Shown here: positions 1 to 10,159 of the stretch, in pieces
Position numbering within the stretch: the first letter of the stretch is position 1
How the letters are laid out: every line of letters begins with the position of its first letter
Origin: Mimachlamys varia
Taxonomy: Eukaryota; Mollusca; Bivalvia; Pectinida; Pectinidae
Assembly (NCBI GenBank): GCA_947623455.1
Contig: OX392527.1
Location: 29,194,201 to 29,258,200, forward strand
Length of the DNA stretch: 64,000 bases
Direction of reading: 5' to 3'
Made by a program: the position numbers and the translations under genes
Notes under the pieces: model-generated
Databases searched by the model: none
Told to the model about the DNA's origin: nothing
Seen by the model: only the letters and a program-made list of their open reading frames with translations

Positions 1-18
1 ACTTACTTTTGATGACAG

Positions 19-159
19 GAGAGGATCGACTGCGACGGAATTATGACTACATCGTTTCAATCGTGGATGCTGATATTCTATGCCTTACTCGGATTCTGTC
101 CTGATTTCAACATTATCGTCATCGCCTTGGCAGACGGGATAGGTATTGCCATGCTTACA
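19..159 (+). CDS. Putative internal exon of an unidentified membrane-protein gene
   Basis: An AG acceptor at 17-18 and a GTAAGT donor at 160 bound a 141-nt segment, open in one frame (47 codons, phase 0 at both ends). The translation begins ERIDCDG and continues with hydrophobic stretches (SWMLIFYALLGF and NIIVIALADGIGIAMLT), which looks like two membrane segments. With the putative exons at 2586 and 4010 it would form the C-terminal part of a multi-pass membrane protein. A major-facilitator or UNC93-like transporter is conceivable from the general pattern, but I do not recognise a family motif. The gene begins upstream of the window. Phase 0 here does not match the phase needed by the next putative exon, so an unseen exon may lie between them or the gene may be damaged. 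Confidence 0.4.
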
Positions 160-211
160 GTAAGTTTGTGTTGGTAATATTATAGATGTACGATTATAGA
201 CGTTATTGTTA

Positions 212-730
212 GGGTGTGCCCTGCAGGTAGGGCGTAAGAATTTTACCTGCTGCCCCAACTGCATGATCGTAGAAGGTGACTAAACTTGGGATCTTATCTT
301 TTCCATTATTTCTAAACAACTTTCGCATTCCTAATGTCTCCCTTGGTACAACCTCACTTTTGGCCTTTATTTGAGCGTTTGCCCCTGTGAGGAAGGCTAT
401 GGGGTCTGCCCCCATGCCGAGTTTACCTCTAACAATGGAAGTTATTACTTCCTGCTTGATGTTCAGAATGATGGGAGTGGTACGCCCACTTTTATTATAA
501 TGCGCCGGGGGGTGTTCTGCTGGGGGGCTTCGGCAGTATACTGCGGTGTGGTAGCACTCTAAATCGAAAAAAGATCCGGACTGTCGCAAGAAGGCTTACA
601 CGAACATACCGCATCCTAAAAAAGAACACATCACTCTCCCAACAAACACACCCACATCACATACACCGTGAGGCCGTCCTTAAATGACCCCGGCTGTTAA
701 TAGGACGTAAACCAATCAACCAACCAAATT
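212..730 (+). repeat. Dispersed repeat, copy 1
   Basis: Starts near CCTGCAGGTAGGGCGTAAGA, includes GCATGATCGTAGAAGG, and ends near CCGGCTGTTAATAGGACG. A diverged copy with the same order of blocks starts at 2763. The open frames across it (209-589 on the - strand, 371-562 on the + strand) are chance frames inside the repeat. The terminal block resembles repeat ends I associate with scallop and oyster non-coding DNA; that link is from memory, not computed. Confidence 0.6.
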
Positions 731-1512
731 ATTGATAGTGAATAGTGAATATTTACCAGCAAATAAAACTCCAAAAACTCTCTTATTATATGCTTCCATG
801 ATAAAATTTCGAAAGGAAAAAATGTATGACTGATGTTTTTGTACAAAACTTCGCCAAAACTTTAGACAGGGCTGAATTCATTAGTTCAGCATCTTAGCTT
901 TAGAAGACAAGCAATGTGCATGCTCGATTGCTTTTTCAGGGATGACAGCATCTTTGATCTACTATTAGTTTTCCGAATTTTCAGATAAAGCGGGAGCGAA
1001 GCGTTCGCGAGCTATTATTTTCGTTCGTCGTTTGAGATGTCGCGTTCTATTCTTAAAGTGCACCTGTAACTACTGGTTTTCATTGACTGTATTTATAAAT
1101 CGAAATTCAGTGGATAACTAGTCATTATTTTGCAATCATGGATTTTTTAGCTGGTGAATTTGTAATTATAATTTGTACAAAAAATGACTGGGGTGAGGTT
1201 CAGTACACTGATGCAATGCTAGATACATTTTCCAGTTCGAAAAGCATATAGATATTTTGCTCCCATTAGGTATACGACTTAACCACAATAATGCCATAGC
1301 CATGCGTGTTTGAGCATTACCAACATTGTGTTCACAATTCGATGGACCATACACAGTATAAATAAACTACAAAATTATGAAGAATTTTACTATAATTCAT
1401 TTTTCTTACTCCAAGTGTTTCTAGAGCTTTTTGATAAATTGTCTTTATTTCATTTCTTTCTTTACTTTTTAAGAAATAAGACTTTTGTCAGTTCATCGAC
1501 CACTTGGTGTTT

Positions 1513-1737
1513 GCAGGTAATGTTGTGGCAGGCCCCCATGGACCTCTGCCCCGCCCAATACATAGGATCTCTGGTACTCTAATATTGGTGTCTGTAGGTA
1601 CTGTTGTGGCAGGTGCTTGTTTACCTCTGCCACGCCCCATATATAGAACTCATGTACTCTAATATTGGAGTTTGTAGGTACTGTTGTGGCAGGTGCTGGT
1701 GAACCTCTGTCCCACCCCATATATAGGAACTCTGGGA
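1513..1737. repeat. Tandem repeat, 80-81 bp unit, 3 copies
   Basis: The block TGTTGTGGCAGG recurs at about 1521, 1602 and 1682, each followed by similar CCTCTGCC and CCCATATATAG-like blocks. It lies in the putative intron between the exons at 19-159 and 2586-2700. The frames through it are by-products of the repeat. Confidence 0.75.
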
Positions 1738-2092
1738 GGGTTGATGTTCTCGGTGAGAAATGTAGTAACAGCGCTGACTTTCGTTGCATCTGGATATATA
1801 CTGGAGAGACCGAACACGTAGGTTTTATTTGAAATTATTTCCTGCACCTTTAATTAACTTAAGCTGAGTTTTTTTTCCAATATAAAGTGCGAAAAAAATT
1901 CAATGTTTCATAATAGTATCATGTGTATTCCTGCTCTATATCATCTTAGTGTAATTTGCAGACGCTGCTGGTAGATTCTTTAGTCCCTGAGGTTTGTTGG
2001 AGCCTCCATAGCAACAGTTATCTCATTTTAGTAGTGGCATGTTACATAATATGCATATTTTCGTAGTACACGATTTGAAACCCTTCTACTTC

Positions 2093-2480
2093 TACATTAG
2101 TTTAACAATTTTGGATTCCTACCTTTTGGCCCCTAGCATATTTGAAGAGTTCTAGGAGGACGACACAGCTGTATGATGCTGTTTTTTCATTCGTTCGGCA
2201 AACTGTATACATTACTTAATTTAAAAGGTGCAGCATATGTGTGTGTTACGTCATCTTTAATAAATTGAAGGGATCTTAAGCACTAGATCCTTCTGCTTCT
2301 ACATTAGTATAGAAATTTAGGATTTCCGCCTTTTGGCCCCCAGCATTACAGAAGAGTCCTTGGAGGACGAAACAGCTTTATGTTGCAGTTTAATTTATTT
2401 TTCGGCATGCTGTATCTACATGTATTACTAAATTTAAAATGTGTAGCATATTTGTGTGGCATCATCTTTGGTCTTTCAGA
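2093..2480. repeat. Tandem duplication, ~195 bp unit, 2 copies
   Basis: Two adjacent copies share, in order, TTCTACATTAGT, CCTTTTGGCCCC, GGAGGACGA, a CTGTAT block, a GCAGCATAT/GTAGCATAT block and a TCATCTTT block. The second copy ends just before the putative exon at 2586. Confidence 0.75.
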
Positions 2481-2585
2481 GAAATAGAAATTCGAATTGT
2501 ACAGATCTGTAACAGGACTAAGATCTGTAGCTGTTACATCTTCAAACAGTGTGACATTCTATTGTTGGCTAACTTATCTCTACAG

Positions 2586-2700
2586 GACGGACGTGGAAGT
2601 ACAGCTGGGCGCTTACAACAACTTTTTCCTCATGCTGATAATGATGTCGTCTACTGGGATAGTCTGTGGAGCAGTGATGAATGTCATGGACACTCGCAAG
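2586..2700 (+). CDS. Putative internal exon, transmembrane segment
   Basis: Bounded by a TCTCTACAG acceptor and a GTAATC donor. Starting one base in, the frame encodes TDVEVQLGAYNNFF followed by a clear membrane helix (LMLIMMSSTGIVCGAVMNVM) and DTRK. It ends in phase 0, as the exon at 4010 requires. Entry needs two bases from the preceding exon, whereas the exon at 19-159 ends in phase 0. The phase-compatible frame (DGRGSTAGRLQQLF...) is not membrane-like and I judge it less likely. Family not recognised. Confidence 0.45.
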
Positions 2701-2762
2701 GTAATCCATACAAGGAAGGATTGCTCCAAGAATTTTATCCTTACATATCTCACATTTCTTCC

Positions 2763-3060
2763 CTGCAGGTAGAGCGTAAGAATTGAAACTGCTGACCTAA
2801 TTGCATGATCGTAAGAGGCGACCTAAGCTGGGATCTCATCGTTTTTCTTTCTAAACAAATATCTTATATATACCTTGACACCATCTCACTTTTAACCTTT
2901 ATTTGATTGATTTGGGGAACCCTTTATGTTCTGTTCCCTGTAGACTAGTACAACCGTTTTCAGTATAGTATCACCGAGTTTTTGTGTTCCGCTGGGCGCT
3001 TTCGACGGTATACCTCAATGTGGTAAAACTTTGAATCGGCAAAATATCCAAATTAATGTT
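2763..3060 (+). repeat. Dispersed repeat, copy 2 (partial)
   Basis: Repeats the order of blocks seen at 212-590: CCTGCAGGTAGAGCGTAAGA, GCATGATCGTAAGAGGCGAC, TTTCTAAACAA, then a CTGGGCGCTTTCGACGGTAT block matching CTTCGGCAGTAT in copy 1. It is diverged and lacks the distal end. Confidence 0.55.
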
Positions 3061-4009
3061 GTATTGTTGTAAAGAGAACAATTTATGATTGATTGTTCGT
3101 TCATCTCCCAAAACATAAACCAAAGCACCATGTCTCCTTTCAAGTTTTGGATACAGTTTCATTTTTCCGGGGGCTTTCTTCACCCCATCCTCGATCGCCA
3201 GGTGTTACACTCACGGCTGCTACATCCCTGGGTTATGTCGTAGTAAAATGAATACACGAAGGTCTAAGCTGAAAATAATAATAAAAAAACTACCCTATCA
3301 CTGGAATGATACCTGCCCTTTGAGAATTACCGTTATGCTTTAGGATCGAACTAGTCTTCTCGTCTCATCAACAAGGCAGTGCACTATGATTACTATGACA
3401 TATACCAGGGGTGTTCTGAGCTTAGTTGAACGTACAATATAGCCAATTTGTTATCGAGGATACCGTGAACCTGATACAAATGTAGTAATTTCGTCTTTTT
3501 GTTGTTGCTGTTGTTGTTGAACATGGTATTTGGAAATTGTCAATAAAATAGGAACTTTTTGGAAATGATTGTATGGCATATAATAGAATGATGACAACTT
3601 ATGATTGTATTACATTGTATGCTTATTGTCGCTCATTGTAGTTTCTTATCCACTATCCCAGTCCTTTCATCGATAATCAGACATTACTCGAGTTTGAACT
3701 AAATCTGCATGGCGGATGTCGTCCATAAGGAATAATATTTCTCAAAACCTTTACACTTTCAACGGACTTAGATTAGATAATCTAGATAACCTAAGTCCGT
3801 GCATGCATTTTCTAATTTCCCTCTTTATTGTCTCTCACTGTAAATCCACTTCTTGTTATGCATATCATAAAGACTTTATTGTCTTCTTTTTAAATCGTAA
3901 AATAGTGTTATATTACCGTTGTAATGCATGAAGGACTTTAAGTGACAGAAATTTGAAACTATATAACCATCTTACTATGTAACTCATATCTCTGTGTTTT
4001 CTATTTCAG
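3061..4009. other. Intronic DNA without recognisable features
   Basis: Low-complexity AT-rich sequence between two putative exons. It includes a short GTTGTT tract near 3500. No conserved frame or structured repeat was seen. The 71-codon frame at 3716 has no recognisable content. Confidence 0.4.
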
Positions 4010-4162
4010 ACCTGCGCTTTAAATCTCAGAATAGCCAGGTGGAGACAATCCAATATGGAAACCATAGGACTAATATCGATGACAGAACCGTCCAGTCGGT
4101 ACACTGGTATTGATGACATAAACGAAAACACAGTGAACGATGACAAACTGGCTAGTCAGTAA
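4010..4162 (+). CDS. Putative terminal exon, cytoplasmic tail
   Basis: Acceptor TTTCAG at 4004-4009. In phase 0 it encodes TCALNLRIARWRQSN, then METIGLISMTEPSSRYTGIDDINENT and a polar end before TAA at 4160-4162. The polar, basic-then-acidic content fits a cytoplasmic tail after the membrane helix in the preceding exon. The last part is the first, diverged copy of a 60-bp unit that continues in the same frame after the stop (see the repeat at 4081). No polyadenylation signal is assigned. Moderate confidence as an exon; the product is unidentified. Confidence 0.45.
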   Translation, partial: TCALNLRIARWRQSNMETIGLISMTEPSSRYTGIDDINENTVNDDKLASQ

Positions 4163-4385
4163 TGGGGTTATGATTTGACAGTGAACGATGACGACCCCCC
4201 GTCCAGTCGGTACTCTGGTATTGATGACGTAAACGACAACACAGTGAACGATGATGACCCGTCCAGTCGGTACTCTGATATTGATGACGTAAACGACAAC
4301 ACAGTGAACGATGATGACCCGTTCAGTCAGTACTCTGGTATTGATGGCGTAAACGACAACACAGTGAACGATGATCCGTCAGTTA
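4081..4385 (+). repeat. 60-bp tandem repeat, coding-type, spanning a stop codon
   Basis: Exact 60-bp period (three copies in register from 4201, 4261 and 4321, plus a diverged first copy from about 4085). Each unit encodes PSSRYSGIDDVNDNTVNDDD-like 20-residue repeats. The frame is the one entering from the putative exon at 4010. After TAA (4160) it resumes in frame and stays open to 4411. Either the tail once included all copies and was shortened by a nonsense change, or the array expanded across the stop into the 3' UTR. Confidence 0.8.
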
Positions 4386-4411
4386 AATCAACAACTCGTA
4401 ATGAGGATTAA

Positions 4412-5802
4412 CCAAAATATTTCAAGTTGTTCATCAAATTGTGTTCTGAGCAACCTCGTTTATACACATATTCTGTCTTGTGATGCTGAAAAGGCCTTAC
4501 AAATAAATGTGATAGGTGTACTCTTACTCGTTTATCTGTGTTGTATGTCCGTTGTCAGATGTAACGAACTGAATAAGATGTTCTTCTTCATAAACTCGTG
4601 CTTATGTGTTATCTTTTTTAACAATGCATATTGCTTTTGAACCCAGTTTAGACTGAACAGTTAATTGTGTGACGGAAAATGCACATCGGAGAAGGGAGAG
4701 TGTGTACTTTATTGTGTCAACGTTTTTATATTTCAAAGATGCCTGCCCAACTGTAAACATTCAAACTATGAAAACACATGCCAAAGTTAGAATAAGATAT
4801 CAGCGAATTTTGGCATACTTCTACCCTTGACCACGGTAGATCATTTATTAAATTAGTTAAATCTCATTGTTAAAGATCAAGTGCCCTAACTCAGAATTCC
4901 AGACAATACCCTCACATTAGATAAAGAGTGGATGTTGGCTTGTGATACATGTAGTTTCGTAAATGTAAATAAACGGGCCAGTAATTAGAGTTATCGTTCT
5001 TCCACTGCGAAATTGCAAACCACTCGGCCATTTGTGTCGAGTGTGCAATAGAAAATTGATTTATATTCCGATAAGCCAAAATTTCGGCAAGTATATTCCC
5101 TATTCAAAACGACGAAGAAGAAATTGGGAACATTGTATCCGGGATTGGTCTGTTTTAAATACTAAAAGAAGTAATAGGATTAGTAGTGGGACACAGGAAT
5201 AAACGCTAAATCGACGACAAACGTCTTAAATTTACGAGTTGGACAGTACCGTTGTAAATTTTACGGGGGAGAAAGTCTTATTTTGTTTTTAGTTGGGAAT
5301 TATGTTTCATAAAATATTTGCTAAAGTCTAATATAATTTCACAAAAGAATAAGGAAACCTAGGCATATTCCATCCCACTCGTCCTCCACGGCTCCATGTT
5401 AAGATCCGAAGGATTAACGTCAGTTTGACAAAACAACGGAAGCAACCGTTTGTGTATGCTGCAGAATTCGAGAAAGTAGCAGCCTCGTTGATGCAAAAAG
5501 CTGGAAATATCTGACAAACATCAATCTCGAAATCGACAGAACGCGACATTTAAATCAAGCTGTCCTGTCGCACATCCAAATACACACATACGTGTGTAAT
5601 CTATGACTTTTCATTAACCCCGGGCGATCATTCATTCACCGGACATATAGCTTACCAAAACTTTGAACCACGGAGATTTTGTGTGTATTTTGAAGGGAAT
5701 GGAGATAAATTCTGTGGGAGGAGGATACATTTGACATTTTTATCAAAATTGATCTAAACTCCCCTAAAATGTAAAATTACTCTTAAACATTTTAGTTTAA
5801 AG
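4412..5802. other. Intergenic DNA, 3' of the first gene
   Basis: AT-rich, with scattered AATAAA-like hexamers (AAATAAAT near 4500, AAATAAAC near 4970) that could serve as polyadenylation signals for the upstream gene. No supported gene. The open frames at 4371 and 5328 show no domain or codon signal. Confidence 0.4.
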
Positions 5803-6090
5803 AGTAACTGTAGTGCAAAACCATCTTTTGTGTATAAAAAGATGGATAAATAGTAAGTGAGATAATTCACACGAAAAAATTTTTTTTGTAAAAATTACGA
5901 AGTTTTGACCATTTTTCTAAATTTCACACCTGAACGCAAATCAGAAAATCCCCGATTTTGCCATACGACCGGAAGTGACGTCACAACGGTGACCGCACTG
6001 ATAGACTTGTGTAGTCATTATATTGAAATTTTATGAATCGTATCACGACTTGTTATTTGTATAGAGTCTTCTATTCAAGAATATGACACT
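5803..6090 (+). repeat. Dispersed repeat with TTAAAGAGTAACTGTAGTGC end
   Basis: Starts TTAAAGAGTAACTGTAGTGC and includes GTGACGTCACAACGG near 5978. An inverted, diverged relative at about 10160-10402 has both blocks in the opposite orientation. A Tc1 element is inserted at its right side (6094). Confidence 0.5.
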
Positions 6091-6093
6091 TAT

Positions 6094-6122
6094 TATATAC
6101 TGAAACGAAAAAGAAACGCAAC
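6094..6122 (+). repeat. Left terminal inverted repeat of the Tc1-like element
   Basis: 29 nt including the TA target duplication. It matches the right end without mismatch when reverse-complemented. Confidence 0.93.
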
Positions 6123-6393
6123 ATGGAAAATTGTGATTAATTTTGTATTAAATATACATATCTGTATAAAAATCGCCGATATAAACATGCAACCTGCCTA
6201 ACACCCATACCAATCTTCAAAATCACCCAAGTGTGACTAGAGACCTATGCACTTCCGGCGCGGTAAAAACATCAAAAACCGTGCCTGTACAAACATATGC
6301 GTTCTTTTTTCATTCAAACCAGTATCAATTCATCACTAACATTGAGCCACATCATCGCCAATACTTTTGCAAACAATAATTCCTTTTACAATT

Positions 6394-7413
6394 ATGCCAC
6401 GGTTATCAAAGGTTGATAGAGGACGTGCTATAGCGATGCTTCTGGCAGGGAACACGCAACTTCACGTCGCTCGACAATTCAGAGTTCACAAATCGACTAT
6501 TAGTCGATTAGTTTCACGTCTTAACGCAACAGGAAGAGTCGATGACCAGCCGAGATCAGGACGTCCACGCGTAACGTCGCGACGTCAAGACCGGGTTCTT
6601 AGGTTGGCACACCTGCGTAACAGGAGATTAACGGCCGCTGAAACGGCAAGGAATACGATTGGTAATCATAACCGTCGAATTCATCCCCAAACAGTGATCA
6701 ACAGACTGCGTGAGGCTAATTTGCGTGCAAGGCGACAGTACGTTGGTTTACCACTAACACCGCAACGTCGAGCACGTCGTATGCAATGGGCAACGGCACA
6801 TATGCCCAGACGTTTTCCTATGAGACGTTGGAGGTCTATGCTCTTCACCGATGAATCTCGATTCACGTTATTTCGAGCAGATGGCCGTCAACGTGTGTAC
6901 CGGCGTCGAGGCGAACGTTTTGCTGACGCCTGTGTTTTGGAACACGACCGATTTGGGGGTGGATCAGTTATGGTTTGGGCGGGAATCTCCCATGGTTTGA
7001 AGACGCCTTTGGTGATAGTCAATGGGAATTTAACGGCCGTACGCTATCGGGATGAGATCCTTAGGCCCCATGTTGTGCCGTTTGTTAGGCAGCATCATCT
7101 AACCTTTCAGCAAGATAACGCGAGACCACACGTTGCAAGAGTCTGTAGAGACTTTCTTGCGACACAGAACATTGCTCCTATAGATTGGCCTCCATATAGC
7201 CCCGACCTGTCCCCAATCGAGCATTTGTGGGATGAATTAGACAGAAGAATTCGAAATCGCCGTAACCCTCCAAATACCCTCCCTCAGTTAGCAAATGCAC
7301 TCGTCCAAGAATGGAATAACATTCCAATACGGAAAGTCAATGCCCTGATGAACTCAATGCAACAAAGAATTAGAGATGTGATAACTGTTCGAGGAGGACA
7401 CACACGATATTAG
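6394..7413 (+). CDS. Tc1-like transposase, 339 aa
   Basis: Cuts and pastes its own element by binding the terminal inverted repeats in the nucleus. I start at the ATG at 6394 (MPRLSKVDRGRAIAML), the usual start for this family; the frame upstream to 6367 has no ATG. N-terminal paired-type helix-turn-helix region at about residues 1-120, with a GRPR minor-groove motif at residues 56-59. The catalytic triad is visible: D153 in FTDESRF, D241 in FQQDNARPHVA, and E276 in PDLSPIEHLWDE, with 34 residues between the last two (DD34E). Full family length (about 340 aa), no frameshift or stop. Arginine-rich, as expected for a nuclear DNA-binding enzyme. It is the only gene in its element. Confidence 0.93.
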   Translation: MPRLSKVDRGRAIAMLLAGNTQLHVARQFRVHKSTISRLVSRLNATGRVDDQPRSGRPRVTSRRQDRVLRLAHLRNRRLTAAETARNTIGNHNRRIHPQTVINRLREANLRARRQYVGLPLTPQRRARRMQWATAHMPRRFPMRRWRSMLFTDESRFTLFRADGRQRVYRRRGERFADACVLEHDRFGGGSVMVWAGISHGLKTPLVIVNGNLTAVRYRDEILRPHVVPFVRQHHLTFQQDNARPHVARVCRDFLATQNIAPIDWPPYSPDLSPIEHLWDELDRRIRNRRNPPNTLPQLANALVQEWNNIPIRKVNALMNSMQQRIRDVITVRGGHTRY

Positions 7414-7614
7414 GGCACGGTTTCAAAACTGCTGCCATTTCAACTTGGATTCACGTAGGGTACTACCAATCATGACCTTCTAGCAAAGTGACCTGTTCTT
7501 AAAAATCTCTAAATATTGAATAAGGGTGTTACATCAATATTCAATATTAACTATTACATATGAAATTTAAACATAATGCTCACAATTATTATTTTATTAA
7601 ACCTACAATTTGAA

Positions 7615-7643
7615 GTTGCGTTTCTTTTTCGTTTCAGTATATA
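7615..7643 (-). repeat. Right terminal inverted repeat of the Tc1-like element
   Basis: Perfect reverse complement of 6094-6122, ending in TATA. Confidence 0.93.
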
Positions 7644-8220
7644 TCAAGGTTGTATGGAGTTCATTAATGACCCTACTGATAATTCCAAGGTGTTGTATGC
7701 CCCAGGGGGCCGTAATTAGTGGCGAGGGGGGGTCGGGAGTTCCACAGGTGTGCGTCACACGTGGTCATGATCACTCGACCATAAATCAATTACCGCCGGC
7801 TCGCTAACATGATTAACAGGTTATTATTTTGTGGAAAAACTTTAAGACTTCAAAACATGCACTTGATATGATTAGGTATTAATTTTCTCATATTTTATTT
7901 CATATAACACCGCTGAAACGGCGTGTGTATTCACCGATGGTCACGTTGATTGCATGCACGTATCAGCAGGAACTGATCGTAACACCCTTTAAAATGCACG
8001 CTGAAAAAAAATTAATGCATGTCGGTCGGCTTTATAAATACAAAACTACCTAGAAACAACCTCAAACAAACAGATAAGGAAATTGATATTTGTGTTGCTT
8101 TAGACCACGGACTTAGATATAATCTAATTCCGTGTATAGACTCGGAACTTCGAAAACCATATATTTTATTGGACTTCAAAGAAGAACAGTTAGTAACGTC
8201 ATATATTTACATTTGCTCTG
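7644..8220. other. Non-coding stretch, nothing recognised
   Basis: No domain-bearing frame. A short imperfect dyad near 8105-8135 (CCACGGACTTAG and CTAATTCCGTG) is the only structure seen. Confidence 0.35.
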
Positions 8221-8225
8221 CATTG

Positions 8226-8275
8226 CCACTATATAACACTACCAAGGCCAGTTCCGTGTTATGAGAGCATAACAC
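8226..8275. repeat. Small hairpin sharing the TTCCGTGTTAT motif
   Basis: TTCCGTGTTATGAGAGCATAACAC has an inverted GTGTTAT/ATAACAC pair. The same TTCCGTGTTAT block forms the inner stem of the longer hairpin at 8443-8512. Confidence 0.5.
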
Positions 8276-8442
8276 TGGAGTGGTCATAATGACGTCATTA
8301 CGATTATGACGTCATAATCATAACGTTGGAAATAGCCGGCCGATACTGGCTGTTCGCTGTTCCATTTATTAGAAATCTACCTCAAATTTTCAGAACAAAC
8401 GTAAAATAAATTATTATCAAAACCAATGGGAAAATGTAAATA

Positions 8443-8512
8443 TAAGCATTAAACATCATTTTGTTCCGTGTTATGGTCCTATAACACGGAACAGAATGAT
8501 GTTTAATGCTTA
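8443..8512. repeat. 70-nt near-perfect hairpin
   Basis: Arms 8443-8474 and 8481-8512 (32 nt each) are complementary except for one position, around the 6-nt loop GGTCCT. The arms read TAAGCATTAAACATCATT... and the mirror. No flanking gene is evident. It could be a miniature foldback element or a precursor-like hairpin; expression is unknown. Confidence 0.85.
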
Positions 8513-8960
8513 AATAGAACGACAAGACCAGCCTTTTTATACGTACAATGCGATGTACGTATATTGGAAAATAAAAATATATAACTTTAATCAATGCTTT
8601 CGACCTGTATAAACTGTTTTGACGGGTATCACATTTCGACTTCTTTTATCGTTATTACATGTTTGGGAAATTATAGGTGTGTATTAAAGTTAACAGCTTT
8701 CTATCCATTGATAATTTATTAATGTCTATGCAGTAAAAAAAAACATTACAAATCGTGAATATTGTAAAATAAATAGAATATGAGCGAAATCCTGATGTTA
8801 CTTGTCTTCAGGCACATACATCGAAATAGAAATCAAGAACAATGTATTTCGAATTCTGTTTGAGAAAAAATAAGATTAGATCTTTGAAAACCCCTGTGTT
8901 TTACTGACAAGAATTGAACATGGAACATCTTTTGAAAATAAGATGAGAAGATTACTTAAT

Positions 8961-9378
8961 TGGTTTTAATCACAGGCACTTGTGGTCAGGAGAATAGTCA
9001 TCTAAATATATAGATATTTGCAAAATATGAATCATTAAAATAAAATATAAAAACTGACTTTAACAATTTTCTTTTTATGTTATTAATCATCTAAAACCAT
9101 AATGAAAGTAATTGCCAAATTTCAGCTTGATACGTCAAGCGGTTAAATTTCACAAAAAAAGAGTGTCTGATAGTCGTTTTTTTGTTAAATTAAACCGCTT
9201 GACGTATCAAGCTGAAATTTGTCAATTATTTTCAATATGGATTTAGATGATTAATAACATAAAAAGAAAATTTGAAAATTCAGTTTTTATATTATATTTT
9301 AATTAGCATATTTCGCTATGCTATCTATATATTTAGATGGCTATTCTCCCTGCCACAAGTGCCTGTGGTTTTAATTCC
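8961..9378. mobile_element. Foldback element, ~420 bp with ~190-bp arms
   Basis: The left arm (about 8968-9155) and right arm (about 9183-9372) are long imperfect inverted copies. Shared blocks, from the outside in, are CACAGGCACTTGTGG, GAGAATAG, ATATATAGAT, TTCTTTTTATGTTATTAATC and CAGCTTGATACGTCAAGCGG. The short centre holds AAAGAGTGTCTGATAGTCG. No frame inside. A broken half of the same family lies at 45689-45795. Consistent with a non-autonomous foldback or MITE-type DNA transposon. Confidence 0.85.
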
Positions 9379-9436
9379 GCATTTTATTCATTTATGTTAA
9401 AAATAAAATATGAAGAAACTGTGATACAGACATACC

Positions 9437-9466
9437 AGGGACGTATATGTGCATATACGTCCCTGA
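9437..9466. repeat. 30-nt palindrome
   Basis: CAGGGACGTATATG and CATATACGTCCCTG flank a 2-nt centre. Similar CAGGGACGT blocks occur near 46584 (CAGGGACGTGTATGTGTCCC), suggesting a small palindromic family. Confidence 0.6.
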
Positions 9467-9719
9467 GACATATCAAGCAAGTTTTCAACAAAACTTTTCT
9501 CGTTGAATAGAAGAGTCAAACTCGAAATTAAAAAGTGTCATATACTGTGTGAGTTGACGGTGGGTTACGGAGATTTTAAAAGATACATGTGCACTCGATA
9601 GTCTATGTTCCAGTCGAGATCTACATGTAACTACAGATTTAGAGTACACATTTTGAAGTTATAAAGAGGGGATAATAACCGCAACATACTCAACTATTAC
9701 AATTTAGTTAACTTTGATA

Positions 9720-9734
9720 GCCCCCCCCCCCCCC
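9720..9734. repeat. Poly-C tract
   Basis: An uninterrupted run of C of about 14-15 nt. Its length may vary or be misassembled. Confidence 0.8.
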
Positions 9735-10159
9735 GTCTCCAATGTTAATTACTTGCTATCTGAGGAACAAGTTACGTGTGAATTTATCGAACTGACCAGG
9801 TTGATTATCCCGCTAATCTGATTACGTAATATAATGGACACTAACATGAGATGTACAATATTCAAAGGTATTATTATAAGAGTCACTCTTGAATCATTGG
9901 ATAAATGATATGTATAACTGACATTATAAATGACACAGAGTATTACAATATGATAGCGCATATATATATGGGTCCATTAAAATGAATTTGAACAATCAAT
10001 AAACACTATATTTATGAAGGAACAAAATAAAGTTATTTCAATGACGATTTCAGATTATTCTTCCGACCATCATATTATGGTAAGTCCCTTAATTTCATTG
10101 TATAATACATTTTGAATCATTAATCAACCAGACGTACATATTACTATAATATATAGAGA

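Larger units (their letters stand above)
6094..7643 (+). mobile_element. Tc1-like DNA transposon, apparently intact
   Basis: About 1.55 kb, bounded by 29-nt perfect inverted repeats at 6094-6122 and 7615-7643. These contain CTGAAACGAAAAAGAAACGC and its complement and start from TATA, consistent with TA target-site duplication. The element holds one full-length transposase frame (6394-7413). Short inverted repeats, TA flank, size and DD34E transposase together define the Tc1 branch of the Tc1/mariner superfamily. Perfect termini and an unbroken frame point to recent insertion. Confidence 0.93.

Noticed and set aside
209..589. 126-codon open frame on the - strand (and 371-562 on the + strand)
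   Set aside because: Lies inside a dispersed repeat whose second copy does not keep the frame; no domain content.
4010..4411. Idea that the first gene is another SLC5 member because of a GIDDVND tail resembling TDIDDVS in the SLC5 tail
   Set aside because: The match is a few acidic residues; the membrane exons show no SLC5 motif.
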